A stretch of 64,000 bases of DNA from Isoetes taiwanensis (GCA_021234155.1 JAJEKV010000080.1:5046112-5110111), one strand, 5' to 3'; shown: positions 1 to 11,939, counted from the first letter of the stretch. A program made the numbers and translations. Notes: a model not told the origin generated them from the sequence alone.

Positions 1-24
1 TATCTATGGTGATTATTAAGTATA

Positions 25-506
25 AGGGAAAATCTCTCCCTCAGATTTTCTGGGAGATAATCCGCTCGGCAGCGCCGCCAGCGGTGGCGGCGCACATGGC
101 AGACAAAGTGGAGGACACGTATAGGCTTAAGTTCTACCACGTCGGGGATCATCATCGTATAACCCCAGTAACCAACTCCCAAAGATAAACATACACTGGC
201 CAGGTTTGAACCCCTGACCAAGTGCACATTTATTTTGGCATTACTAGGCCTATACCAACTCATCACACATCCGTTGGGCAAAACTTTAGCCATACATGCA
301 TACTTTGTAGGCAGGATAGAATCCCGCCTTAGGAAATCGGGGAAATTTTAGGCAATAACCAGTTAACCAGCCAGTAATCTGAAAGCCAATTTTTACTGGT
401 TTACCACACTAATCCACTACAGATTAGTTGGCTTACGAGCGCCGCCACCGCTGGCGGCACCGCCGGGCGGATTATCTCCCGGAAAATCCGAGGGAAAGAT
501 TTTCCC
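25..506. mobile_element. Foldback/MITE-like element with ~68 bp inverted repeats
   Basis: The arms at 25-93 and 439-506 are inverted copies of each other with about seven mismatches. They include GGGAGATAATCCGC and a GC-rich CGCCGCCAGCGGTGGCGGCG segment. The 345 bp between them has no convincing coding sequence; a 60-codon ORF at 6-188 only crosses the left arm. No clear target-site duplication was found. The superfamily is unknown. The element ends 4 bp before the next inverted-repeat element. Confidence 0.7.
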
Positions 507-649
507 GTGCGTAATGCAACGGGACCCTCAAATTTCGCCGTAACAAAAAAAAAAAAATTGGATCCAAGCTCTTTTAAAGGCGTTCGCAGCGATGGTGGAG
601 GTCTGGATCTTCAAAAAAGCTAAGGTAAGCAGATGCAGAGTCTGCCATT

Positions 650-898
650 TCACAACAAGAGCTTTTGCAGTGTCCCTTTTGCATTGTCCTGCGAAACAAA
701 CACGGTTCCGGGCTTCAAGAAATGCAGGAGCTTCAGGAAATGGTGCGAAGGAATGATTTGCCTCCAGTTTTTGCACACAGCCCGAGCTCTAAGAAGATCC
801 GACAGTGGCAACCTGTCAAGCGACATCTCCAGAATATGATCCGCCAACTGGGCCGCCTTCTTATCCAAAAAAATCCTTGCTCTGCCCCATTCTTGCAA
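650..898 (-). pseudogene. F-box domain fragment
   Basis: The minus-strand frame contains LPLSDLLRARAVCKNWRQII, which follows the F-box consensus (Leu-Pro, then Leu-Leu-Arg, then Val-Cys-Lys-x-Trp). F-box proteins bind SKP1 and recruit substrates to SCF ubiquitin ligases. Only about 80 residues are open and no kelch or LRR region follows, so it is a fragment rather than a working gene. It lies wholly inside the TIR element at 511-1125, which suggests capture. The start at 898 is only the first Met in the frame. Confidence 0.6.
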
Positions 899-910
899 AA
901 AAATCTACCT

Positions 911-981
911 GCTTTGGACTTTGATCAAATCCGGAGGCCTAAATCTGCCTGGAAGCTTTGGACTTTGATCAAATCCGGAGG
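911..981. repeat. 27 bp direct repeat, two copies
   Basis: A 27 bp sequence containing TTTGATCAAATCCGGAGG occurs at 911-937 and 955-981, separated by 17 bp. It lies inside the F-box-carrying TIR element. Confidence 0.85.
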
Positions 982-1324
982 TCGAAAGCAGAGAGACATA
1001 ATCTCTGAATTTCTGTCTCTGTGCGAAATAGCTCGGCGGCGGCGCCGCTCCGTAAATTTTGGAAGCCAATTCCGTGGGATAAACTAGACGCAATAAAGGC
1101 GTAATTTGAGGGTCCCGTTCATTACTACGTCTGTTTAGCTCATCAAAAAATTTGTTTGAAGCAAATAGGGCCAAATCCCTTCTTCAGATTGATTCATCTT
1201 CTCCTTTGCCTCTTGCTTCTGAATCTGGATATGGGTAGTTGTTTTTTTTGCATTTGCCTCAGAGGCATTGCTGCAAGTGGATTCCGGAGAAAATCTTAAA
1301 CCAAGATTATTAGTATCAAGGGAT

Positions 1325-1819
1325 TCAAGGGCTTGGATTTTGATGTCTTTCCTTTCTTCCTTGCAATTTATCAAGAACTTTCATCGGCCACAAGGGAAGA
1401 GCATTTGAATTTTCTGTTAGATCTGATGGTATACTAGGTTGGGATGCAGGGGCCGGAATAGGCCTCAATCTGATCATCGCATCGTGAATCTCCTCTGCAT
1501 CAGAATTGTTATGATCCCATTCATTTATCGGGGAAAAGGAGCCTCGGGAACTGATCCAGATTGAAAGAATTACACAGTTCATAAGAACAAAAAGAACTGG
1601 CGTAGTAGCAAGCCATTCAAGCAGAGAGCTCCATATCCCAGATCGGACTACCAAGATTAGCAGCCCGTTTAGACCTGATAGATTTCTTGACACCCAGGGA
1701 AGCAGAGCAGAGATGAGCGTAAAAATAACAACCGCCAAGGGCTTCATCCCTACTCTCTTGATCATCGTAAGCATATTTTCTTCATTTACTCTGCTTCCGA
1801 GCTTCACTATCACGGCCAT
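1325..1819 (-). CDS. Small membrane protein, DUF4408-like
   Basis: This 164-residue minus-strand ORF has two hydrophobic stretches near residues 26-60 and 66-90. The second contains ATTPVLFVLMNCVILSIWIS followed by SSRGSF, which resembles the plant DUF4408 segment (P-x-L-F-V-x-x-N then a short helix then S-S-R). Family members are small membrane-associated proteins of unknown role. The C-terminal part is hydrophilic. An overlapping frame (1374-1135) stays open for 79 codons across the 3' end, so a frameshift or a splice near 1370 could extend the protein. The first Met is taken as start. Confidence 0.5.
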   Translation of the reverse strand: MAVIVKLGSRVNEENMLTMIKRVGMKPLAVVIFTLISALLPWVSRNLSGLNGLLILVVRSGIWSSLLEWLATTPVLFVLMNCVILSIWISSRGSFSPINEWDHNNSDAEEIHDAMIRLRPIPAPASQPSIPSDLTENSNALPLWPMKVLDKLQGRKERHQNPSP

Positions 1820-1946
1820 AGCGGCAGCAAGTATGATAAAAACGCTTGATACCCCTGCTGCCGATTCAGAAAAAAAAAGGGCAAATCACTCCGAAAGCCA
1901 AATATTCACAAAAGAAAATGCTCTAGATCCGGCTCAAATGGGTTAG

Positions 1947-4007
1947 AAAGAACGAGAAAAGAAGAAGCAGATCAATGGAAATGGAAAACAAAGAACAAGG
2001 GAAAACACCGGATATAAGAAAGAGGGCAAATAGTAAGCAAAAACCGCCGGAAGTGAGGCAAAAACGAAAGGTCGATGAGGATTATTTGCCCTGCTCCCCC
2101 CAGGCCGGAAGTGGGCCGAAAGAGACAGAAGTATGGGAGGCGGTTTTGGACGGAATAGCCATAGCCAAGGATCAAGCAAGCTTTTACAACGGATTTGTAT
2201 GATCGAAGAAACGATTTAGGCGCAGATGGATTCAAGCTTTTGGGTGGAGGAGGAGGAAATGGGGCGCCACAGTAATACCCAAAAAAAATTGCTCACCTGT
2301 TAGATCCTCCTGCCATCTAGAACACAAAATCCTACACCCATCCACGTCACCGCCAAGTCAGTCCATTTGGACCGTTGCTTTTTTCCTCCACGTGGCAGAC
2401 GCTAATTGGTGACTACAGCTGTAATAGATTTGCCTTTTGGTGCGGCTTTGCTGGACATTTAGTTTTTGGATTTTTCTGCCCCCCTTTTAGTTCTTTTGCT
2501 TGCTCTTCCTTTGGACAATTGTATTTATTTGTCCTTCCAATGCTTCGTGTAACGGTACATTTTTTCTGGCCTGAATGTTGTCATTTGCAGCCTTTGCATT
2601 AGAAATCCATAATATTGGTTCACACATTACCTTTTACACACAATAGCTTAGCTACAAACATATTCGATTATGCACATATCAATATTGGACTGTGCAATGT
2701 AGACATATGTTCTGATAACACATATAATTCTATTGTATTTCGTATAGGGAAATGGCCCTCTGGGCGATTTTCTGGCCTAGGAAAGGGGCCCGACACTCTT
2801 AAGCGGAGGTGCAACATTGGCAGGGCAGATTCACGAAAAGAATCTGGATATGCATCAATTTGCTATTGGTTGAAAAGGCAAAAAATAGCCTGGTCGTCTT
2901 TTACATATACCGATTGTCACATTCCAAATTGATGCCGCCAATATGTTCTAGACCTTGGCTCCCTCGAACAATACACATATTTTCTACAATACTTTGTATA
3001 CAGATTGCTCATACACATATGTTGCCAATATGTGAAAGATGCACTTTTCTCACTTCATACATTCACTTTTACCAATATTGATGCTTCAATAGCCCCCATC
3101 TAACATATGGGAACAGAAACATAAGGCAATTGTACGAGTTCAAATCTTGAGTACTCTCAAATTGGTGCACACTCTCAATTCAACAATATTTCGGCCAGTA
3201 AGTGGACGAGGGGTTGAGAAAGAGAAATGTTCGCGGTGGCCTTGGCCGCCGCGATAAATTTCTTGTAATAATAAAGGTAATGATGATCTCTACCATATAG
3301 ATTTACACTAAAAAAAAACCTAAAAAGACCTCCTAACCCTTTAGTATATGTATATAAATGACTCGAGAAATTCCCTCCAAGCCAATCCAAGTCACTCAGT
3401 CATATTGTATGTCCTTCCCTAGTAGTCCCTGGGGATCCCCAGATGGATTTCCAAATATGTTGATAATCAAAGCGCCACGCGTAGATGGAGACCGGGATAG
3501 AGCAGCCATCAACAATCCATAATAATATTGTACCCAATCTTTCCTCAACAGAATATCAGCATTTTTAAAACCTCTACTTGCAATCGTTTAAAGTGGGATG
3601 CTGTTTGCAACGGCTTTCTAAATATAAGAATTCGACTAGGTCGAATGATATATTCCACAGAGTAATGCCCAAAGAAGAAGTCATCCATTAGAATACCATA
3701 ACTTATGAGTGGAGATACCATCTACTTGAGGAACAACTGGCGGAATGGAATTTTGAGGAGCAACTAATGGAATAAAAGTTTGAGGATCAGCTTGTGAAGT
3801 AGGAGCAGGCAGAGGAAAAACACTCAGATTTTATGAAGAAAGGTATGAATCTTTCAATTCTACAATATTGGGGAGTTCCAAATCATAACAAGAATGAAAC
3901 TCTCTAGTTATTATAACAATATAAGATGGCAAAGGAACATCTACTGGCATAGCAACACAAGATTAAAATAAAGGGAATTATACTTAGATAGTCTAACACA
4001 TTGTCAC
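1947..4007. other. Non-coding stretch, nothing recognised
   Basis: No recognisable gene. A 75-codon plus ORF at 1975-2202 begins MEMENKEQGKTPDIRKRA and is lysine-rich and of unknown meaning. It could be a 5' exon or leader near the divergent DUF4408-like gene. The segment 2600-3100 is AT-rich with many short ACACATAT-like motifs. Nothing else stands out. Confidence 0.5.
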
Positions 4008-4041
4008 GTGGCTAACTAAATAACAACTCTATACACGTAAA

Positions 4042-4376
4042 GGACGGCTGGGCCCAATCCAGCCGTCTCATCCAATGCTAGAGCGACATGTGTCGCTGTT
4101 TCAAACTCTGAAACGCCCGTGCAAAACTTTACTGCGCATTCTGCCATTTTTACCGTATGTTACGCCCATTTTACCCGTATTACGCACGTTTTACCCTCGA
4201 TTCGCTTTTTTTTACGCATTCTTTTTGGGGCATGACCGTTAGCACGGCTGGATTGGGCCCAGCCGCCCTCTTCAGGTAAAGCCTTTTACTTGGGCTTTTC
4301 TGCGTTATCAACGCCGCCTCCGCGCTTAACGCTACGACAACGTTTTAACGCAGAAAGCCCAGTAAAAGGGCTTTCT
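4042..4376. mobile_element. Nested-hairpin MITE-like sequence
   Basis: Two inverted pairs are visible. ACGGCTGGGCCCAATCCAGC near 4044 is repeated inverted near 4238. AAAGCCTTTTACTTGGGC near 4277 pairs with GCCCAGTAAAAGGGCTTT near 4356. The spacer carries repeated TTACGC-type runs. There is no coding capacity. The outer limits and any target-site duplication are unclear. Confidence 0.5.
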
Positions 4377-4650
4377 CTTATACAAACTCATTGCTTATTC
4401 ATGTCAGTTGACCAGTCAATGAGATGGAATATCGATAAAAGTTGCTACTTTTTAGAAACATTCTAAGGTAGAATTGAGCTGCTTGCTCGTGTTAGTTATA
4501 TAGTCGGTCCTATGGTATCTGAAAATGCACTAATATAAGATGGGGCCAGTAGTTGTGACAATGCAAGGGCTCCGTAGGTGCATCACACATAATGTTCAAC
4601 TTCCTCCGTATCTGAGCGTTCACTTGTCTCAGGTACCCCTACTATTGTAC

Positions 4651-4768
4651 CTCTATTAGAAAACTTGTACCTTGGTATATTAATTTACGCCAAAGATATG
4701 AGATCAAGTCTCTATTAGAAAACTTGTACCTTGGTATATTAATTTACGCCAAAGATATGAGATCAAGT
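4651..4768. repeat. 59 bp tandem duplication
   Basis: A 59 bp unit beginning CTCTATTAGAAAACTTGTAC is present twice head to tail (4651-4709 and 4710-4768), essentially identical, so the duplication is recent. Confidence 0.9.
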
Positions 4769-4891
4769 CCTGGCCGAAGATATCAAAACACGGTAGCAAG
4801 ATAGCAAGGGTGCTTGAGATCAATTCTCTATTCTAGAAATGGCACCGCGAGCTTTGAGTTTGCTGATTTCCTTGCCATTTCTCTGACCTTA

Positions 4892-5159
4892 GGGCCGATT
4901 CACATGCAACCATCGCTGGAGAGAGGGCCTGTTTTGCGCAGTGCAAATTGGCGATGGTGGATGATGGTGGGGTAACACGGTGAGCCCTTTTATGTGATGG
5001 TGAGGGTCATGAAGATGCATGTGAACCCAGCCTAACCATCGCCGGAGAGGGGCCTTGTTTTGCCCTGTGCTAATCCGCGATGGCAGGTGATGGTCCATGT
5101 AAAATGGTGAGCCTTTTTACATGACGGTGATGGTACCTTCATTGCATGTGAACCGGCTC
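4892..5159. mobile_element. Tourist-like (PIF/Harbinger) MITE, 268 bp
   Basis: The ends are inverted repeats, GGGCCGATTCACATGCAA against GAGCCGGTTCACATGCAA, flanked on both sides by TTA (4889-4891 and 5160-5162). That is the PIF/Harbinger target pattern. The interior is two diverged direct copies of a roughly 130 bp monomer (4905-5030 and 5035-5159), each with an ATCGCYGGAGAG start and a GATGGTGAGSGTSATG-like end. Confidence 0.75.
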
Positions 5160-6520
5160 TTAGGGGTCATGATGCAATGGGATTTACTGGATTTGGGAAA
5201 TCAAATAAGTTCAGAATGGGCAGGCCTGGAAGGATAAACCGAACTGAGAAATAGACCCAATATGAAAATGAAGAGATACGGGGAACAGACCCAGGGAACT
5301 GGACAAAGAACTAAACTTAGGCGACGTTCCCACTAGGCCTCCTGACTTCAAATTATTTTTAAAGTTATTGAAAATGTTAACTTGGAGTTTCTGAAAGCTG
5401 CGGTTGACACCTTTGAATTTCGAATTCCGGTTACGCCTGATATAGAGCGTGATGAAAGATACCGTATCTGGCTGGCTACATGCTGGAAAACAGAGAGATG
5501 CCCTTGCCTCTAATAAAAGTGGCCTGAGGAAGGAGTAGGGTCCGGAGAAAGAAAGAAAAGGAGAAAGAAAGAAAAAGGAAAAGGGGCAGATGCGGTCTGA
5601 AGCAAAAATAACCGAGTACAAAATCCAGTTTAAACCTGTGAGTGAACGGAGTATGGGACCCCTCCAAACCGGAGAGGGGGACCATGCTCTGTTCCCCGGC
5701 AACATCGGCTATGGCGCTGCAAAAGCTTAAGAAGCTGTCTTGTGGAGCTCGGCTCTGGCACTGCAAAAGTTTAAGAAGCTGGCTTTCGGCCATGGCGATT
5801 CTGGAGCTCACGTCAGGCTCAGCGTTTTTGTTTTCCATTTCGTTGCTGGAGCGAGAAGGGGAAAAGGCCAGAAGATTTTTTCAGGGGATTCTTTGTCGGA
5901 AGAAATGGTAGACCGTGGATTTTGTTGGAGCGAAAGATATAACGAAAAGGGAGTTCTGCACAGATACAGGGATTTTTTCCCCTATTTTTGATTGCAGGGC
6001 ATCAACTCTTTCTCTGCTGTCTTCTTCCAGCTTGATTCTTGCAGACCGAGACTTGTAGAAGGGTCGATTCTTCATAGCAAAAACAGAAGGTGCAGAAACA
6101 GGGAATTTTTGTTCCCTATTGATGACTGTTTGGCCGATTCTTCTATCGGTTCTATTCTTTTGCATGTAAGAGAGCTTAACGCTGCATCAATTCTTCCATC
6201 AATTCTTCTATTAGATTCTTCTTCTGCATTCAAGAGGTTTTAACAGGGACGAGATTCACCCTCACCAAAAAATGGCGATCCAACTTCCATGTTGTTTGCA
6301 TCTCACAGTTAGTATTAATATACAGCACTGTAAACTCTCCTTTAGCAACCATGTCTTGAATGAAAAATGCATGTACAACTCAATTTATTAGTTCTCTGAT
6401 AAGGCACAGGGTTGTACAGTTTGGTGGTGACAATATTTTGGCAGCAAATATAGTAGCAGAATATTCTGCTTTAGCTGAAGACATTAGAGTGCTTAATTGT
6501 TTTTTTATTTTCCATATACT
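5160..6520. other. No assignable gene; short internal duplication
   Basis: Several ORFs of 80-160 codons overlap here on both strands, but none shows a domain I recognise. A 25 bp segment with CTGCAAAAG then TTAAGAAGCTG is duplicated near 5708 and 5758. A polypyrimidine tract ending in TTGCAGGGC near 5996 could be a splice acceptor on the plus strand. This may be the 5' end of an unrecognised spliced gene or decayed sequence. Confidence 0.35.
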
Positions 6521-6980
6521 ATCGCTACCGCTTAGGATAGTCTTACCCTGGATTGGGGGATCCCGGAGGTGGTGATCCCGTTCTCCGGGATCACCATCAG
6601 AAAAGATCCCGTCCTCCGGGATCACACAGTCAACTGCGCAGTTAATGGGTTACTGCGCAGTTTAGGGCTGATTTTCAACGGGATTGAAGCTTACTGATAA
6701 CAGCGGCGCTCGCTTCGATTCCTCCCTTGCTCCTACCTACGCCTCTGATCCAGCCCATTCCGACCATCCTCGAACTGACCCCATTCGATTTGATTGCAGA
6801 TCAAGGGAGAAAATCCCACACGAAATCTGCCCCATTTTTCCTTTCAAGGGCCAAAAAATTTGCGCAGCGATTCTTTAGCAGGGGGATTCCGCCTCCCGAT
6901 CACACGTCCTCGGGGATCCGGCCTGCAGGATCACACCTCATCCCCAATCCAGGGTAAGACTATCCTACGCCCTATAGCTA
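6521..6980. mobile_element. MITE-like element with ~30 bp inverted repeats
   Basis: The left end near 6533 and the right end near 6968 share, inverted, the string TAGGATAGTCTTACCCTGGA followed by TTGGGG. Inside the left end, two palindromic GATCCCG...CTCCGGGATCAC units stand in tandem at 6575-6635. The right side carries related CCTCGGGGATCC motifs. No transposase is present. The superfamily is unresolved. Confidence 0.6.
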
Positions 6981-8860
6981 CTCCTCCAATGATAACACAA
7001 AATCCAGAGGTATATTTCCTTGTGTCTAAATCATTGACCCGGTCAATTAACATTTATCGCAGCGCCCAACGCCTCGAACATTTGTTTAGTTCGCAACCCC
7101 AAGACCGCCTCAAACATTTCTTTAGTTCAAAACCTATAAGGTTAGACCCATTATCAATGTATAGGCTAATTCGACAAACATCACACCAACTTGAGAATGG
7201 TAATGTCGGATTTGGTGTTAGTTTGAAACCTAAGAAATTTAATCCAAGATAGGAGCGAATAAAGTGGACTCAAGCTAGCATTTTTTTCCAACACTTCCCA
7301 CATCATCTAAATCTTGCAATTTAAATCCACTTCTTGCCCCACAAGTGATAATCCAAAGACACACTATGATCTTGCAATTTAATACTTCTTGCCCCACATG
7401 TAATAACACAACCACACACTATGCTGCATTAAGAAAAGCTAATTACAGAAGAGCAACTTGATTGAAAGGCATGCACAAGTTCTAGAGCAATAAAAACATA
7501 GCCTAGGAGTAGAAATCTCAATTTCAAGTATAAGGTTCTACCATAGAGGTGCCTGAACCCCAATAGAATTTGTGGTGCTTGAAAACAGTTGAGTCCACGA
7601 CTTATACTTCAAATGCAGTATGTACGGGCATGCATGTATTCAATAAGTCTTTGTTGTAAGACTAATCAGAAGATGTGTAATTGAAATACATGCATACTCT
7701 ATAGGTGATTCAGAACTTCCATTGTTGGTTTCATAACTTAGACAAATGGGATGCATTGCATCGGAGAGAAGTAAGGCTAGAGACATTACATTATTCAATG
7801 AATTAGACTAAAATTGAATCGTAAAATTTTTTTCCCCAAGAATTAACATTTGGAACACAATCTAATCCATTTTGTTCAATGTATTCTAATTGTTGCAAAG
7901 ACCAATGCATTTAAATTCTTTATTTCTAAAACTGTTGGTCCATTATGTAATAATCAGGCCCAAATGCCTGGCTTTTAGCAATAGGCCAATAAGAAGAGAT
8001 GATTTCAAACTTTTGGCTAGCGGAGCTAGTTCAGATTTGGGCACATGATATGGAACATTGGGGAGAGGCTACGAAAGCGATTAATTGCTGGATAAATTTG
8101 CTCCACGATTTTATTCTAGCAAGAGCGAATCATCATAGTGGAGTCAAGCGGCAACACCTTCGTTTTCCTGAATGCAGGCAGTTGCGGAAAAATAGATAAT
8201 AGCCACCTGCAGCAGTGGAATCTCGCCCTCAATATGAAATACATTAGCATCCAATTAGTATCCAAACCATTTAAGTTGCTTAAATGGCACCACAGTTCTT
8301 ATCTTTTACGTGCCAAAAGTACATGCATTCTTTATGTCATGGTAGCTTACATGGCAAAGTAATGTCACCCTAGCACGAAAAAGCCAATACAGTTAGATCC
8401 TGTCGTTGTATAAACTGGAGGATACTAATAGTACATCTCTCCCTACCTTAGATCTACTTGTAGCAAATGACATGACAACTGCACCCAAAATGGTTGTATC
8501 TATCTCACTTTTTAAGATAATTTAAAAAGAAAACCCATTTATTTTCATAGTGCCATCTAATCTCAGATAAACCATTTTCATAGCATCAAATATAGCCACA
8601 AAAACATGGAGGGAATTAAACCCTAAAAACCATCAATTTTTGTGCAAGCAATGCATTGACTTGGGATTCCAATCCTCACAGATTCTCTTTGTTCAAATAC
8701 CACATTCTTTAATTAAAACCGCAATACATCATACTAAAAAACTGCAAGCTAAAAAAACCGCAATACATCATACTAGAAATCAACATATTGTTGAAGAAAT
8801 CAAGCTACAATGAATGGACAATGCAACCAATGAAGCTAGAGAAACAAATAGATATCTTAA

Positions 8861-8940
8861 TAGAATAGAATAGAATAGAATAGTTCTTTTAACGTCCACG
8901 GAGACCAATAGGTCATGGGACCCATACAATGGGCTAGTAT
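8861..8940 (-). mobile_element. Retroposon 3' end with (CTATT)n tail
   Basis: On the minus strand the sequence reads a body ending GGTCTCCGTGGACGTTAAAA, then AGAACTATT and a (CTATT)n tail at 8861-8883. The body at 8884-8940 is nearly identical to that at 33540-33594, so both are copies of one family. Short-tandem-repeat tails are typical of RTE-type LINEs and the SINEs they mobilise. Confidence 0.65.
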
Positions 8941-9188
8941 TCCAGAATCCTGGGTTAACTCTTGATAGAAAAACATGCAATTAACATGATAAAAAAATTA
9001 ACTATGTTAACAAAGAATATCATAAAGATGCAGCCATTACTTACCAATATAGACTCAAACATCAGATGCTGCACAATCTATACCGAAGCAACAATTTTGC
9101 ACATTTAAAAGAGAGCATTTTTTTATATAGGCCAAACCTGTAACATTGTTTATATAGTCTTTAAAAATGGCTAAAAAACTCATCTTAC

Positions 9189-9472
9189 CTTCAGCACCAA
9201 AAGGATCAGAAGAAGGCCTTTGTATTTCAAGGAGTTATAGCGATAAGTGTTTTAATAGATGTCTTTGGGGTTCCAAAAATAATTTTTTGCCCTGCAACAA
9301 AGATAAAAGGTTGAAGATGGTTTAAAGATGCCAAAACGTGACATCTTACCTTGCATGTTGATGCTTTAAAGATGTAAAAAATGAAACCTTACCTTCTGCA
9401 GATTCCCAAGCTTGTTAAAGAAGATGACATAATGAAATCAAACATGTTTTCTAACCCAGCTGGGATCAATAT
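9189..9472 (-). other. Two possible exons of an unknown minus-strand transcript
   Basis: The segments 9393-9472 and 9189-9291 are each bounded on the minus strand by an acceptor (GTGCAG, TTGCAG) and a GTAAG donor. The first is open and reads ILIPAGLENMFDFIMSSS. The second meets a stop in the joined frame. The signals are good but the coding evidence is weak, so this could be a non-coding RNA, a decayed gene or chance. Confidence 0.25.
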
Positions 9473-11556
9473 CTGCACACCACATCAGAGGCAAAAAGGA
9501 GGAAAAAATTAATAAGAATTGCACATGTGCTTCAAGTAATTGCAGATATGTAATAATAAAGCGATGACCATATTATCCAAAATGCTTGAAGAGGTATCTA
9601 AAATAGATCCCCATGAAGGTCGACCAAAAAAGAAAAGTAACGGTTCCTAGTATAATGGGTGTGATGTAGCTGCGCTCCTTATCTATTTCGCAACGAGATC
9701 TTTAAAAAATGTGAAAAGATGATTGCTCCACTCTCTTAGCATAGACTCCAAAATGCCTCCTACAAATAACCGCAAAGATTTTATACTACCTATTTATATA
9801 TAGTTGCTGAAGAATCACGGACTTTGCTTCAAAGCAAAGTAATCCCATAGCCAGAAAAACCCATCGCTGAAGAATAGAACGGTGCATTCTCTCCGAAAGC
9901 TGAATAATCGATCAAACCCTAGCCGCAGAAGACTTTGCTTCAAAGTAAAGCTACTACCGTAAACGCCACAAAATGTTTTTCAAAACCTAGGCGCGGGGGG
10001 ATCTGGCTTGCTTGCAGAGGAAGGAACTCGAAGACGGTGCCGATTGCTTGCCAAGGAAGCAATTTGCTCGATGCCAGGGGAACCCATTGAACCCACAAAG
10101 AACGGCAGAGAAGGGACGATGGAGAATGGATGGCCCAGATCATTGCCATGGTGACAGGAATATTCGTAAAGCATCGTTGTATAGCAATTATAGATGTTTA
10201 GATATTATCATTAAGACTTTTTTTTTTTTGGAAGAATGACAAATATATTCATCCTGAAATCATGAAAGTACATAAGTTTGAGGTACTACTGATATGTCCG
10301 TGGTTTAAACATGACTGCCTCCAATATTTAAGGCGCCCAAGAAAACAAAACATTCCTTATCTTTTTATTCCTAAACCCTTAAATAAAATGTCAAAATACA
10401 TGTGCAAAAGATATACATGGAAAAACAAATAATGCATGTTCAATTTGTCTTTTTAACATGGAAATTATTGCTATTATACATGCACTCTCGAAATATTAAA
10501 TAGAATATGTCTCCCGTAGTAGTTACAAAATTATGTAAAAAATCCTACTTTAAAGTCATATAAATATATGCTTTGTACCACTCAAACCTATTTGAAGTAT
10601 TATAGGATGTGTTCTTGGCCATCTCGAACATGTATGTCAGACATAAAATTCTTCTAAAGGTCTTAGAGAGTTATATACTTGGATGTATGAAACTTGACGG
10701 AAGTTTTATTTTCGACATTAAAGACTTTCTGATCATAGTCGTCGTTTTGAGGATTTTTAGTATATTTTTCTAGCACCAAAAAACTTGTATTCATATTGCA
10801 TTTCATCAATCATATGTCCCTATAGGATGCTGCCATATGGTATGACTTAAAAGCAATATTTAGATAAACTATGAGACGGGAATAACTTCGAGCTTAACAA
10901 CTAGAAAATGCCGAAAAGGGAGTCTGAATCTGAACCAAAGTGTCAAGGAAAATGAGGCCATAATTTTTTATCATCCAAGAAGGCAAAGAAGACTGCAGAA
11001 CCTGATAGTCCGCATGCTTGAGATCATATCATCAAAATGTTGATCTTAGTGTGGCTTAGATTAATTGCTTTCTTCAAATTTGAAATGCTTTTCTACTTAG
11101 ATCCTTTTGAAAGGTCAAACATATAGCATGCATTTCCACTTATCTCTCCAATCCTTCATCGGAGTAGAGGACTATGCATGGAATTGAAAAGGATAGCATC
11201 ATATGAAGTGAACATTTTAATAAGTGCTAAGAGGATAAATACAAACCCAATCATCTATCAAAGCACACTGGAAGAATCTATAGCAAGCTTTTGCATAACT
11301 AAATACACTGGAATGTAAATTAGTAATTTAATCTATTTAACAAAGAATGAAATTGTGTTAACAAATGAAAGCTACCCATCCGAGTACCTTGTATCTCCAT
11401 CACACATATGCAATTAAAATAAGAAAAGAATGTTTTCTTGTTTCTTATGTGTATAATAAACTACATTGATTAAAGCTAAGCTTCACTTTATATATGATAA
11501 TGTCATTGTGTGTTAAACTTAAGTGTTCTCATGTTGGTCAATATATGTTGTGACAG

Positions 11557-11770
11557 GCTTTTACAAAGCAATAAGTTATCAGGGGAACTTCCGTTAGAAC
11601 TTGGCAACCTAAAAAATTTGAGACAATTGTAAGTGGAAATGAGAACTATTAAAGTTGTACACAACTCAACTCTTATTTTTCTTAATTATCTATGTCTTTC
11701 GCAGAGATGTCTCTTATAATCAGTTGTCTGGATCTTTACCTACATGGCTCAACAAACAAGATTTGGAAAA
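11557..11770 (+). CDS. LRR exons of the receptor-like kinase gene
   Basis: Two exons, 11557-11628 (72 nt) and 11705-11770 (66 nt), are flanked by GTGACAG/GTAAGTGG and TTTCGCAG/GTAAGC. They encode SNKLSGELPLELGNLKNLRQ and DVSYNQLSGSLPTWLNKQDL, two plant-type leucine-rich repeats. The phase joins across the intron and onward to the malectin exon at 26662. The 72 nt one-repeat exon is typical of LRR-RLK subfamily VIII genes. These repeats would lie outside the cell and take part in ligand binding. Related genes usually have many more LRR exons; only these two were found in 11.5 kb of upstream sequence. No start codon or signal peptide was located, so the gene is either partial in this window or 5' truncated. 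Confidence 0.8.
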
Positions 11771-11939
11771 GTAAGCTTAATTTCATAGTTTTAATGCATG
11801 TCAATCATGAACATACATCTTATTTTATTCATGCATGTTTTGGCAATCAATAATGAGTGTTTTACAAGCGATAAGATAAAGGACCTATATCCAAATTGAC
11901 AACAAGTTACACATGATGAAGAAGCTGACTCAGACCCCC

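Larger units (their letters stand above)
511..1125. mobile_element. Small TIR element carrying an F-box gene fragment
   Basis: The ends at 511-539 and 1097-1125 are inverted repeats of about 28 bp sharing GTAATG, then ACGGGACCCTCAAATT, then CGCC. The 615 bp unit encloses an F-box-coding fragment on the minus strand, so it looks like a Pack-type element that captured host gene sequence. No transposase is present. No target-site duplication is clear because the left end lies 4 bp from another element. Confidence 0.65.
6984..11556. other. AT-rich intergenic or intronic DNA
   Basis: No protein domain is recognisable apart from the exon-like segments and retroposon end listed separately. More LRR exons of the receptor kinase were expected here but none was found. 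They may be missing, or lie outside the window. ORFs at 7999-8362 and 9940-10239 have no recognised similarity. Confidence 0.5.

Noticed and set aside
1943-2235. Minus ORFs rich in Phe and Pro
   Set aside because: Two overlapping frames of similar length with no domain; likely chance.
5211-5838. Minus ORFs of 120-164 codons as a gene
   Set aside because: Low-complexity Phe/Leu/Ser-rich translation of an AGAAAG-rich run; no domain, overlapping frames.
9940-10239. Opposed 64-75 codon ORFs as a gene
   Set aside because: No domain or clear splice signals on either strand; could be a first exon but the evidence is too weak.
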